Source of the DNA: Caryophanon tenue
GTDB taxonomy: Bacteria > Bacillota > Bacilli > Bacillales_A > Planococcaceae
Assembly (NCBI RefSeq): GCF_001700315.1
Contig: NZ_MASJ01000039.1
Coordinates: forward strand, 1-64,000
Direction: 5' to 3'
DNA length: 64,000 nt
Below the pieces are notes generated by a model, which had not been told where the DNA came from, made no database searches, and was given only the letters and a program-made list of their open reading frames with translations. Made by a program: the position numbers and the translations under genes. Shown piece by piece: positions 8,499-18,800 of the stretch (position 1 is the stretch's first letter; each line of letters opens with the position of its first letter).

Positions 8499-9449
8499 TT
8501 ACGCTTTTTGTAGCCAAATCGCCGTTAGCGTCATGCCTACTTTATATGCATTTGTATCTTTTAATGCGTTTAACATCATAAAGTCGTGAATGATACCTGG
8601 CACACGCACGCTTGTAACATCAACACCCGCTTGTCGTAATTTAGCTGCGTAGCGTTCTCCTTCATCGCGCAATACATCCGTTTCAGCTGTTAGAATGAGT
8701 GCTTTTGGTAAATCAGCCAATTCTTCTACTGTTGCTCGTAATGGCGAGACAGTAATCAGCGCACGTTCCACTTCGCTTGTTGTATACTGGTCCCAAAACC
8801 ATTTCATGCCGTCTCGGTGCAAGAAGAAACCACGTGCAAATTGCTCATACGAGGGTGTATCAAAGCGTGCGTCTGTTACTGGATAATAGAGCACTTGTTT
8901 ATGAATCGTCGGAGTTCCCCGCTGCTTTGCCAAAATGGCTGTCGCTGTCGCCAAATTCCCACCTGCACTATCGCCAGCAACTGTTACATGCTCTGCATTA
9001 AAACCGTACTGTTCCGCATGTTCGACCGCCCACTTCGTAACAGCATACATTTCTTCAAGCGCAGTTGGATATTTTGCTTCTGGTGATAAACTATAATGAA
9101 CAAATACAATGGCCTGTTGTGCATAGTATGTCAATTCACGCATTAAACGGTCGTGAGTATGCTCATTACCAAACACCCATCCTCCACCGTGTGCATAAAT
9201 CATGACCGGTAATGACTTGCCGGCATTTATCGGCTTATACAATGTAACATCCACTGTACCAGAAGGCGTTTGGATACCTTTTACAACTTCTTTAGAAACA
9301 TCATATTTTTCAACATCGCCGCTTTGTGCGTCATCGACTGTTTTCCGTCCTTCTTCTACAGGTAACTCATATAAATAAGGTGGGGCTTCATTTTCGTTTG
9401 CGAATGCTTGTGCCGCTGGTTCTAACACAATATAGTCTTCGTTTTTCAT
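8499..9449 (-). CDS. Alpha/beta hydrolase of the hormone-sensitive lipase type (esterase)
   Basis: This 316-aa enzyme has the HSL-family oxyanion motif HGGGW (87-91), the nucleophile elbow GDSAGGN with Ser161, the acid Asp258 in AETDVLRDEGE and the catalytic His288 in IIHDF. It has no signal peptide, so it is cytoplasmic. Members hydrolyse short-chain acyl esters; the natural substrate is unknown. GGGAGG lies 7 nt before the ATG. It is monocistronic, divergent from the 561-aa orphan gene, and has its own terminator. Confidence 0.85.
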   Translation of the reverse strand: MKNEDYIVLEPAAQAFANENEAPPYLYELPVEEGRKTVDDAQSGDVEKYDVSKEVVKGIQTPSGTVDVTLYKPINAGKSLPVMIYAHGGGWVFGNEHTHDRLMRELTYYAQQAIVFVHYSLSPEAKYPTALEEMYAVTKWAVEHAEQYGFNAEHVTVAGDSAGGNLATATAILAKQRGTPTIHKQVLYYPVTDARFDTPSYEQFARGFFLHRDGMKWFWDQYTTSEVERALITVSPLRATVEELADLPKALILTAETDVLRDEGERYAAKLRQAGVDVTSVRVPGIIHDFMMLNALKDTNAYKVGMTLTAIWLQKA

Positions 9450-9530
9450 AAAAAATACCTCCCTTTTTCGTCTTACTATTATGTTTCACTACTTTTCACT
9501 TCATAAAACATGACGAAACATTGCGAATTT

Positions 9531-9559
9531 TTGTCAGCACACTGTTCTTCTTATATACT
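9531..9559 (+). promoter_or_regulatory. Sigma-A promoter of the 561-aa orphan gene
   Basis: TTGTCA (9531-9536), a 17-nt spacer and TATACT (9554-9559) form a near-consensus housekeeping promoter, 24 nt before the start codon. Confidence 0.75.
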
Positions 9560-9582
9560 AAGTACACGAGAGGTGTGAAACG

Positions 9583-11268
9583 ATGCATGATTCATTAATG
9601 AAAGATATTCAAATTGCAGTTGCGTCTTATTTAGAGGAACAGCTTGCGAAAAAGGATGCACAAATTGCTGAACTAACATTACAAAACCGTCGATTAACGG
9701 AAGAAAACCGACGTTTAAAACAACAACAACAAAGTGCGGTGAAAACACAAAGTCAACAACCAATTATTTTACGCAGCGAACAGGATGCAAAAAAAGCACG
9801 CGCGCTCATCGCCTCGGATAACCAAGACGATGCAACACGTATGATGTACTATATCGCATTGTATCGTTGGAATATGAAACATCTTCATTTTTCAATGGAT
9901 ACGATGCTCGCATTATGGCTTGCGATGGTGAAACAAGCGAAAAAACTCCCTGCTGTAACAGATGAGTTCAAACATTTACATACGCAATTAACGCAGTGTG
10001 ATGAGGCGAGTTATCCGATCTTATTGGATGTCGTTGTGCTTTATAAAACGAAGTATCCTGCGTATTTTGCAATGCTTTGTGCGGTGTTAGCGAAGCAAGC
10101 GATGAAAGGTGTTCCAGCATTCCAAGTTTTTGTTTGCTTAACGCTTGCGATTTATGCTAAAAAAGAAGTCTTTACAAATATGCCAACACTATATGCACAT
10201 GTCCGTGAACGTTCACAGGAAGCGGAACTGGCAAAACAATTAAAGCCCTATCCACAGATTGTGCGGTTATTCCCGCAACTAAAATTAAAAGCAGTGAAGA
10301 AAGTACAAAAAAATGTCGCTGATGTGCAATTACCACAATGGGAAGCCTTTATGACACAAGCAACGACCGGTAAGTATGATGAAGCAGAAGTTGTCGATAC
10401 GTTTATTACATTGGCAAAAACGAACGCATATGAAAAAGATTTAGTACGCTCTGTATGGAAACGTATTTTTACGCAATATGAATTGGCACATCTACCAATG
10501 CCATCACGTGTACGAACAGCGAAGCTACATGATGATTTTATCGAAGCGGATGGCCAAGGGGTCTTTACGTTATTACGCTTATATCATGACGAAGGCGCTA
10601 GCGTATACAGCCGTTCTTTACTAGATGCTGTTGTGAAAAAAATGGTGAAATATGAGGCGTATAAACCGTTTGATGTGCCTATTTTATTAGCCATTTATTA
10701 TAACGGGCTTGCGGAGCGTTATTTCACAAATGATAAAATTGTAACGTATTTTAAAACGACCGCTTCAGATCGTGCAAAAAAAATGTATCAATTGTTTGCT
10801 CAATTCGAAGCGTTGCCTACTGAAAAAACATTCCAGCTTGCTTATCAAGAAGTGCAAATGGTCGATGTATATTTAGAAAAAATCGGGCTAAACCGTCAGC
10901 AATTTGGTTCTCGGGTCTTTAGTGATTTTTACAATGCACCACAGTTATTGGATGACACGATTGATTTCCGCATCCCTGAAATTGTTGATACGATTGAACA
11001 CCCAGATTTAACACCAACCTTAAATACACAGGCCTCTCTTGTACCATTCGGTTATAAAGTGAAATCCACAACTGAGCAGCAACGATGGGATGCTCTGCAA
11101 CAAGCAATTTCAGAAGTGGGGCTTGCTCGTGTCGTGTCTAGTTTACAGTCGTATATTCGTTTACGCCTTCGCGACCCAGAATATACGGCATCGGTTGCAG
11201 CTTGGTCACAAGATTTAGGAAAGTTAGAAAAAGCTTTTTATGAAGGCACACTTGGAGATATGCGATAG
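9583..11268 (+). CDS. Unrecognised cytoplasmic protein with N-terminal coiled coil (561 aa)
   Basis: I do not recognise this family. Residues 8-60 are a heptad-rich coiled coil (LEEQLAKKDAQIAELTL, then a Gln run QQQQ). The rest is a long, apparently helical, Lys/Gln/Tyr-rich region without signal peptide or membrane segment. The composition could suit a helical-repeat or scaffold protein. GAGAGGTG lies 8 nt before ATG 9583, and the gene has its own promoter and ends at a repeat-type terminator. It is neighbour to an esterase (divergent) and a peptidase (convergent), neither of which suggests a role. Domain-level homology cannot be judged here. Confidence 0.7.
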   Translation: MHDSLMKDIQIAVASYLEEQLAKKDAQIAELTLQNRRLTEENRRLKQQQQSAVKTQSQQPIILRSEQDAKKARALIASDNQDDATRMMYYIALYRWNMKHLHFSMDTMLALWLAMVKQAKKLPAVTDEFKHLHTQLTQCDEASYPILLDVVVLYKTKYPAYFAMLCAVLAKQAMKGVPAFQVFVCLTLAIYAKKEVFTNMPTLYAHVRERSQEAELAKQLKPYPQIVRLFPQLKLKAVKKVQKNVADVQLPQWEAFMTQATTGKYDEAEVVDTFITLAKTNAYEKDLVRSVWKRIFTQYELAHLPMPSRVRTAKLHDDFIEADGQGVFTLLRLYHDEGASVYSRSLLDAVVKKMVKYEAYKPFDVPILLAIYYNGLAERYFTNDKIVTYFKTTASDRAKKMYQLFAQFEALPTEKTFQLAYQEVQMVDVYLEKIGLNRQQFGSRVFSDFYNAPQLLDDTIDFRIPEIVDTIEHPDLTPTLNTQASLVPFGYKVKSTTEQQRWDALQQAISEVGLARVVSSLQSYIRLRLRDPEYTASVAAWSQDLGKLEKAFYEGTLGDMR

Positions 11269-11326
11269 AAAAAGAGTAAGCTTAATATCATATCAAAGTA
11301 CAGAACAGAATCCGAAAGAAACTGGG

Positions 11327-11378
11327 ACAAAAAGAAATATCCTTCAGCAACGACAACTGCTGAAGGATATTTTTCTGC
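11327..11378. repeat. Dispersed hairpin repeat, copy 1 (bidirectional terminator)
   Basis: ATATCCTTCAGCA (11337-11349) and TGCTGAAGGATAT (11358-11370) form a perfect 13-bp stem with A-rich and T-rich flanks. The left flank reads GGGACAAAAAGAA. It lies between convergent genes and is one of five related copies in the window. Confidence 0.85.
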
Positions 11379-11432
11379 TTTATGATGATCAATTTTATCA
11401 TCTCTACAAAAGCTCAAATTTCATTCTTTTCA

Positions 11433-12425
11433 TTACAACCATGGCTCAACACATGTAATCGTTTGTGCATGTGTGTCTACTCTTACTTTTCGCCCAATAG
11501 GTAACGGGAACATCGGGTGCGTATGTGCACAATCAATATTTGCTAAAATCGGTATCGGACGGTCATCCAGTTGTTCAAGTAATAAATCAAGAGGTTGCTT
11601 ACCACTACCTTCATCATCGTAGCGTTCATACTTACCTAAAAGAATCGCGCCAACTTTATCAAAAACGCCATGTAGCTTGAGCATTGCCATATTTTTCTCA
11701 ACTGTGGAAGCACTTTTCATCGAATCTTCTAGTAATAAAATATCACCTTGTTGAATATTCGGAAAATATGGTGTGCCGATACAGCCGTACATCGCATTGT
11801 TGTTGCCACCGATCAATCGACCTTCGACTACTGTATCGTGGACAGCTTGCCATGTGTTTACGTACGTTATTTTCGGGCGTTCATAGTGTAGCCAATTTAC
11901 CGCTTCATCCGACCAAACGTCACTGCGTGCAATCGTGTATGGAATCGTAGGTGTGTGACAAAAATAGCGTTCAAAATAACGGTATGTATCGTCAACAAGT
12001 GGTGGAAATTCGCCGAACGATGGGACAAGTGCCGGACCATAAAATGTGGGAACCCCTGTTTTCGCATATAGCGCTAATAGTATTGCTGTCACATCTGAAT
12101 AGCCTACGACGATTTTAGGTTGTTGGCGAAATGCCTCGTAGTCAATATACGGGAGGATACTATTAGAATTTGTACCACCAATCATCGACATCACCATTTT
12201 CACAGAAGAGTCACGTAATAATTCATTCAGTTCCTCGGCGCGTTGTTTCGGTGTACCTGAACGATATGCTTGTTGTTTCCCTGTTAAATGCCCTTCTTTA
12301 AGGATAAATCCTCGTTGTTCTAAAAATTGCTTCGCTCGTTCATAGCGTTCAACTGCCCAAACAGAAGCGGCTGACGATGGTGTGAAAATACCAATCGTAT
12401 CGCCTTTTTGTAGCGGCGTAAACAT
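11433..12425 (-). CDS. S66-family peptidase (LD-carboxypeptidase / MccF-like)
   Basis: This is a 330-aa serine peptidase of family S66. The fingerprint is a nucleophile Ser110 in VVGYSDVTA, a Glu233 in ILLLEDS, and a His301 in CAHTHPMFPLPIG. The Ser-to-Glu spacing is nearer to MccF-type immunity peptidases than to murein LdcA. The family either trims tetrapeptides of recycled peptidoglycan or cleaves peptide-nucleotide antibiotics such as microcin C. There is no signal peptide. GGGAGG lies 8 nt before the ATG. It is followed on the same strand, after the DUF218 gene, only by its own 3' repeat hairpin. Confidence 0.85.
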   Translation of the reverse strand: MFTPLQKGDTIGIFTPSSAASVWAVERYERAKQFLEQRGFILKEGHLTGKQQAYRSGTPKQRAEELNELLRDSSVKMVMSMIGGTNSNSILPYIDYEAFRQQPKIVVGYSDVTAILLALYAKTGVPTFYGPALVPSFGEFPPLVDDTYRYFERYFCHTPTIPYTIARSDVWSDEAVNWLHYERPKITYVNTWQAVHDTVVEGRLIGGNNNAMYGCIGTPYFPNIQQGDILLLEDSMKSASTVEKNMAMLKLHGVFDKVGAILLGKYERYDDEGSGKQPLDLLLEQLDDRPIPILANIDCAHTHPMFPLPIGRKVRVDTHAQTITCVEPWL

Positions 12426-12556
12426 CTCAAATCCTCCCTTATTCGTAATGTATGCTTATTATAACAATCCATATGAACGTTACAAGGCACGAAGTAACTT
12501 TTCGTTGAAATTAAATAAACCCACAGTGAACGTCGTGCTCGCTGCGAGTTTATTTA

Positions 12557-13144
12557 TTATGGCTCAACGGATGTATCACGACTTACTAAAAAATCTTTAA
12601 TAATGGCAAGGCGTTCACGTACCTCGTTCTTCGCTACATATTGTTCCGGTGTCGGTACAGCAATCGTGTCGACCTCAAGTGCTAAATTATGCGCAAGCCA
12701 TGTAGCGCGGTATAAATGAAATTCGTTTGAGATGAGCGTTACATGTGTTTCACCATTTAATAACTCTTTTGAAAAAACCATATTTTCATGTGTATTACGT
12801 GCGTATTCTTCTAATATAATGCGCTGTGGGTCAATCCCTCGCACAATTAAATATTCAGCCATCACATCGGCTGCTGTTCGATTTATTTCTTCTTCAATCC
12901 CACCTGTCACAATCACTTGGACATCTGGATGTTGTTGTAAGTAAGGAATCGCCATATCAAGACGACTTTGTAAAAGCTTTGATGGCTTCCCATCCGGTTT
13001 TACACTCGCACCTAAAATAATCGCGTATGGTGCGGTACCATCCGCATTCGTTTCACTTTGTTGTTCAATTAACGAACCAAGCCATATATAGCAGCCGCTT
13101 CCGATTAACAGCACCGTTATGAAACTTATGAACAATTTCTTCAA
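12557..13144 (-). CDS. DUF218 (SanA/YdcF/ElyC-type) membrane-anchored protein
   Basis: This 195-aa protein has an N-terminal membrane anchor (residues 3-22) followed by a DUF218 Rossmann-like domain with AIILGASVKPDGKPS, VIVTGG and LEEYARNTHENM. SanA/ElyC relatives influence envelope integrity and vancomycin sensitivity; the biochemical reaction is not established. The start is TTG at 13144, preceded by GGGGGAT. It may be transcribed ahead of the S66 peptidase on the same strand, although 130 nt separate them. Confidence 0.8.
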   Translation of the reverse strand: MKKLFISFITVLLIGSGCYIWLGSLIEQQSETNADGTAPYAIILGASVKPDGKPSKLLQSRLDMAIPYLQQHPDVQVIVTGGIEEEINRTAADVMAEYLIVRGIDPQRIILEEYARNTHENMVFSKELLNGETHVTLISNEFHLYRATWLAHNLALEVDTIAVPTPEQYVAKNEVRERLAIIKDFLVSRDTSVEP

Positions 13145-13302
13145 CGTTCAATCCCCCTAAAGCTATGTATCCACTTCCCTTATACTCTCAGCTAAAAATA
13201 ACAGTTCTCTGAACATGCGTCAATCGACAGCACTATTCTTTACATGAAAACCTTGTAACAAATCCCATCGCCGTTACGTATCATCTTTAAAAGGAGATAC
13301 GT

Positions 13303-13719
13303 ATGAAAAAAATTATCGTTATAATCGTGTTAGCACTTACCCTCGTTTTCTGTATAGCGCTATACGAAAAGACAATGCCACCTACATTGACCATTGAAGC
13401 GCAGCGCGGTCATATCGAAGCAACACAAAGCTCCTATTGTTGGGCATCCTTTTTTTCAGCATCCTGCGTTGATATGGTGGAACCTTCTCATATGCAGGTA
13501 ACGTCACTGTCCGTCCAAGCAGGTGAAATCATTACACTGCAGTTTAGTGAAAAGCCACTCTCTGACACGCTCACTATTTCGCAAATAGATGGTGGAAATG
13601 TAACGACTAATACGTCTTTTATAACGCCTAATATGCCTGGAAGCTATATGTATGTCGTTTCTGGACAATGGTCACGGGGCAGCGCTAGTTATGTTTTTTC
13701 GCTACAAGTCCGCGCGTAA
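13303..13719 (+). CDS. Small exported or membrane-anchored protein of unknown function
   Basis: This 138-aa protein begins with a hydrophobic signal or anchor (residues 3-20). The extracytoplasmic part has two cysteines within SSYCW and ASCVDM, then a beta-rich segment (TLQFSEKPLSDTLTI) that ends in a probable strand. I recall similar hypothetical Bacillus proteins with an SYCW...C pattern, but no function. AAAAGGAG precedes ATG 13303. It is monocistronic and ends at a shared terminator. Confidence 0.7.
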   Translation: MKKIIVIIVLALTLVFCIALYEKTMPPTLTIEAQRGHIEATQSSYCWASFFSASCVDMVEPSHMQVTSLSVQAGEIITLQFSEKPLSDTLTISQIDGGNVTTNTSFITPNMPGSYMYVVSGQWSRGSASYVFSLQVRA

Positions 13720-13728
13720 AGTTGTATA

Positions 13729-13764
13729 AAAAATGAGCTGTGCATTGTTGCGTCAGCTCATTTT
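13729..13764. terminator. Bidirectional terminator
   Basis: AAAATGAGCTG and CAGCTCATTTT form the stem, between the plus-strand small exported protein and the minus-strand GNAT. Confidence 0.85.
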
Positions 13765-13771
13765 ACACTAT

Positions 13772-14326
13772 TTAAACAGTTGCCGGCGTGCGCACATGCT
13801 GAATCACAATATGTGCATCACAATAACAAGTACCGTTACAGTTTGGGCAATACACATTATACGGTTCAAAATAACGCTTTATATAACGATATGATGTAAA
13901 GCCTTGCGCTAAAAACTGTCGCTCCGCCGCCCATTTATTTGTATCAGATTGTACCCACCCAACGACTACAATCGTTTCTGCCACTGTTTTTGCTTCGTTC
14001 ATAAATGCTTCAACTAGTTGTGAACCGATGCCTCGTTGACGATAGTTCGGGTTGACAACGAAATGACTCACATATAGCGTGTCATATTGTGTAATATGCT
14101 TTTTTAACGCTGTTAGTTCATCATCAAAATATGGAAACTCTTCAGCCGCTTGTTCAATCACATATCCTGCGATATAGCCAACCACTTTACCATCAATAAG
14201 CGCTATGTAGCGAATACCGCCTGCCTCATCTACTGTCTTCGCATCTTCTGGTTGAAATGGCATATAACGATTTAATAATTCTGCGATTTGTGCCGCATAC
14301 TGCTGGTCATAACGTGCAATTTGCAT
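13772..14326 (-). CDS. GNAT acetyltransferase with a C-terminal cysteine cluster
   Basis: Residues 1-150 form a GNAT fold: YIALIDGKVVGYIAGYV, VSHFVVNPNYRQRGIGSQLVEAF (the acetyl-CoA loop RQRGIG) and the closing QGFTSYRYIKRYFEP. The C-terminal tail (about 155-184) carries CPNCNGTCYCDAH, a compact Cys/His group that may bind zinc and is not part of the core GNAT fold. The acceptor substrate is unknown. It starts 19 nt after the subtilase stop on the same strand, so the two are probably cotranscribed. AAAGGGAT lies ahead of the ATG. Confidence 0.8.
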   Translation of the reverse strand: MQIARYDQQYAAQIAELLNRYMPFQPEDAKTVDEAGGIRYIALIDGKVVGYIAGYVIEQAAEEFPYFDDELTALKKHITQYDTLYVSHFVVNPNYRQRGIGSQLVEAFMNEAKTVAETIVVVGWVQSDTNKWAAERQFLAQGFTSYRYIKRYFEPYNVYCPNCNGTCYCDAHIVIQHVRTPATV

Positions 14327-14345
14327 AAACTTTATCCCTTTACTT

Positions 14346-15732
14346 TCACTGTGTTTGAATAATAAATGTCGTACTAAATGACTCTGTTAACGTTAGCTGC
14401 GCTGCATTTTGTAAACGTTCATCAATGACAATCGTATACATGCCGTCCTGCCACTGCGTTTGTGGTGTAATAATCAGTGCCTTTTCTTGTTGCGCTACGT
14501 TAAATATATTCGTCTGTTGTCCATTATAAAAAAGGTGTACGTGTTGCGCAACCGATTCATGTAGGTCTTCATTAAATAGTACTTGAATCGCGTGTGTGTT
14601 TGTCACTTCTTTTACAGGAAAAGTCGAGATATTTCGAATCAATTCGTTGCCTTGTAGTTGATTCAAAACATTTTCTTGAAACACATGTGCAAGTGTTCGT
14701 GGCATATAAACCGCACCATCTCCATATTCATCATCGCGGCCAACTTCTCCTAAATCGACTAAGCCTTCACGTAATGTTTTTTCGCGCGCTTCACGTGTTT
14801 GTGTTGGCATAATACTTTTCATCATTGCTAATGTAGCCGCGACAAGTGGCGTTGAAAAGGATGTACCGTTTAAACTTTTCGTTTGTGCTGTACCTGTAAG
14901 CACTTCAAGGTTTTGTCCGGGTGCCACAACGTCCACATATGCATTTGTATTTGAAAATGACGCACGCTGAAAATCCGCATCAATCGCGCCAACCGATAAA
15001 ACATTTGCGTAGCTCGCTGGGTAATTTATCGGATTGCCACGCTCCGCTTCATTACCTGCTGCTGCAACGACATGAATCCCTGCATCAATTGCACGTTGTA
15101 TCGCTTCATTTTCTAACATTGAAAATTGTGTACCGCCAAAGCTTAAATTAATAATATCTACATTTTTTTCAACAGCATAGTTAATCGCATCAACAGAACC
15201 TTTTATACTTGCACCGCCCATTGAGTTTGTAATGCGAAGCGGTAAAATATGGACAGCGAATGACCCAATCATCCCGTCAATACCCATATCATTTTGAATC
15301 GTTGCACCAATCAGTCCAGCTACAGCTGTACCATGACCTAAGCTGTCACGTACATCCGTTGATTGATCATGAAAATTAAAGCCTTCCTGAAATAACTCCG
15401 GCACAAAGTCTACATGCTGCGTATTGACCCCCTGAATCAATGATGGCAATGGTCGGGACATATTGCTGGTAACGAGCAAACGTCCAACTAAATGGAATGC
15501 CCATCATATCCTGCCAATTCGTAAATGATGTAGTAGCTACATCAGAAACGGTACGCGGCTCATCTAATTCAATTGGTTCGAATCGATAATAGGATTCATC
15601 GCCAGCGATGGTCGTTCCCGCTGTTACATTCTGGTCGCCTGCTTGTATCAGTGTCGAAGTGGTTAGCTGTTGCGCAGAAGCATTATATGGATTGAACAAT
15701 AATAGACCGATTATACTAAATATTCGTTTCAT
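14346..15732 (-). pseudogene. Secreted subtilisin-like serine protease (S8), frameshifted
   Basis: Two overlapping frames together make one subtilase. The upstream frame (from ATG 15732, AGAGGAG ahead) has a signal peptide and the catalytic Asp in IAIIDSG. The downstream frame has the His in SLGHGTAVAGLIGA and Ser in NGTSFSTPLVAA. The frames meet at a run of five C on the plus strand (15428-15432); four would give the canonical IDSGVNTQHVDF. The C-terminal 90 residues resemble a bacterial Ig-like (SbsA/Big_5) domain. The catalytic triad is otherwise complete, so this may be a recent inactivation, a phase-variable tract or a sequencing error. It is divergent from the 1007-aa secreted protein. 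Confidence 0.8.
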
Positions 15733-15863
15733 GTACTTCTCCTCTTGCATCGAAAGTTATGTAAAAACTGTTCTTATTTTATCACATTTTTACCACGTAT
15801 ATCGGAAGAACGCTTGAAATCTTCTTAAAAGGAAGATATGTTAAATAAAGGAGGTGAATTCGC

Positions 15864-18800
15864 ATGAATAAAAAACTATTTATGCATGTTGTCAGTCTTT
15901 GTATGATATTTATTATCGTCTTTGGCTTACACAACAGTGCTTCTGCAAACGACGATTGGCAAATTATCCAATCACAGCAGAATGTACCTATGAACAAAAC
16001 ATTTACAGTGACATTTTCAAAAGTAATTCATGAAAATGCTGTTCGTTCACATACAGTGTATGTAGAAGATGAACAAGGTAACCGTGTATCGGGTGTAGAA
16101 ACATCGTATATTACAGGTTCAAAGCAATTATTAGTTGCGCCGCCGCTCAATCATTATGATGCGAACACAACATACACATTATATGTTAGTGAAAATGTGT
16201 ATACACCAGATGGTGAATATTTATCAAAACCTGTCAAAATGACATTTACAACATCGGACGAACTTGATACAACAAATGTATTCGTTGCACGTGAAGATAG
16301 TGCAAACGAAACATCGTATACAAACCGTACAGTTGTTTTAAACGACAATGTACTTCAAACATTAACGTCTGGTACATATGAAGGAAATGAACTTTCATTT
16401 ACAAATCCTTCTGCTCAAGTACAACAACTTCAAGCAGGAGCAATTATCATTTTACCAGCTACAGCTGAATACCCTTCAGGTTGGGCGAAAAAAATCGTTA
16501 GTGTGACGCAACGTGGCAATGTCATTACGTTTACAACAACAGATCCAGAGCTTGACGAAGTATTTGCAGATATTGATATTTCTCAAGAAATTTCATTAAC
16601 ACAGGATGATGTCGTGATTTCGCCAGAACTTTCACATGCAGTTCTATCTGAAAATACATTACCAAACGGTGATTTACGCTTCCTATTACGTAATGAAGAT
16701 GGTTCAGAAGCAACGATTACAGTAAGCGAAGCAAATCGACCAAACACAAATAATAACGATGATGAAGATGAGAATCAAGGTGACATTATTGTTGATAACA
16801 GCTCTGCTCATCAGCTTGTCATTACATTTGAAAACTATAAAATTCCTCGTTTAGACGCGGATGTTAACGGAACATTTACGTTAAATTATCCAAAATTATA
16901 TGTGGATACAAAATGGTTACGTTTAAACCGTTTAGAAATGACAGCTGGTGTTGTCACAAATGTTGAAATTGGCTATGGTATGGAAGCGGAAATCGGGGAT
17001 GTTATTGATTTATTACCGATTGGCTTCCAAGTAAAAGCAGGTGGCGTTGCCGGCGTTGAAATTATGCCACAATTCTTCTATAACTTAGAAGGTTCGGTTT
17101 CAACATCTGTAGAACTCGAGCAAGAAACGAGCTTAGTATTCGGCTTAAAAAAGAATGAAGATAACGAGACAGTCGGCTTTAACGAAAGTCGATTCACATT
17201 AGAACCGAAATTTACAGCATTTAGCGGGAATGTAACAGGGCGTCTTGGCTTTGGCTTAGATATTACTGCAGAAGTTGTCCAATTCGAGCTTGGTGGCTTA
17301 AACGCTAACTTATTTTATGAAAAAGAACTGTCAGGAGAAATCAGTACGGACTTGGTTTGTTTCTATTCAACATCTAAAGTCGGTTTAGGTTTATCTGCTA
17401 ATATTCGCGACTTTGTAGACATTACATTCTTTGGGAATGGTTCAGATGAAATTACACGTACATTAAAAGACAGCAGTAACTGTGGCATTGAACAATTATT
17501 AGTGGACAACTTATATGTTGATGCTGGTGAGAGCAAATATTTAAAAGTAGATGGCGTAACGGCTGGAAGCCAAATTAAACCGATTTTAGAAGGTGCATCT
17601 AGTACGCCAGATGATAACTTAACGTTAACTTCGCAAAATCCAGATGTCGTGAAAGTCTTCCCAAATGGTAAAGTAACCGTTGCTGAAGGTACACTTCATG
17701 GTGAATCTGTTGATATTGACTTAACTTATTATAATGAAGGTTTAGATGAAACATTTGAAGAAACAGTAACGATTTACGTCTCAAACCAAGAACAATTACA
17801 AACACCACGTGCTGTGAAAGGTCGTGTAGTGGACAGTTCCACACAAGAGCCATTAGCAGATGTTAATGTAACGATTGCACCACGCACAATTTTAGACAAT
17901 ATTAATGACTTAATTGGCACAGACTGGGGCACTCCACAAGAACCTATCGCCGAATTAACAACGAATAACGTAGGTGAATATGCGACACAATTAAAGCCAG
18001 GTAACTATAAATTAACGTTTGAAAAAGACGGTTATTTAGAAACGGTTGTATATTCAACGATACAAGTATCAAATGACCCAACAATTGCACAGATTATTAA
18101 TGAAGTAAAATTAACAAATCTAGATTTCGTCAACCTTGGCACAGTTAGCGGGAAAATTATTGATGCCGTTTCAGGTGAAAATATGGCTGACACTACATTA
18201 TTCTTCCGAGAAGGTCAAGATAATAAAGATGGGGATGTTGTTCATTCAGAACTCACAAATACGGATGGCACATATACAGCCGAATTAAATGCGGGCACAT
18301 ATACGATTGAGCTATTAAAAGAAGGCTATTTAAAAGCGTATTTCACAATTGTTGTTGTCGCAGAACAAGATAAAACGAATCAAAACTTTACGATTAGTAA
18401 AGCGTTAGACTTAAGTGAGATGCGTGTTGTATTAACGTGGGAAAACGAACCATCTGATCTTGACTTACATGCATGGGGACCAGGTTTAAATAACGAATCA
18501 TTCCACCTATACTATACGCATGTTGGTGACTCTAATTACAGTGAGTTTGCAGGATTATCATTAGACCGTGATGATACGTACTATTACGGACCTGAAACGA
18601 TTACATTATCAGAAGTTCGTCCAGGTTTATACACGTTTGGTATCCATAACTATACAACGTACTATTCAACAACATCAACGACACTTGCTCGTTCAGGTGC
18701 GCGTGTTGATATTTACTCAGGTGCTTCAGAAACACCGGTTGAAACATTCTATGTACCGCATGATGGAATCGGCGCATATTGGGAAGTGTTTAAGTTCAAT

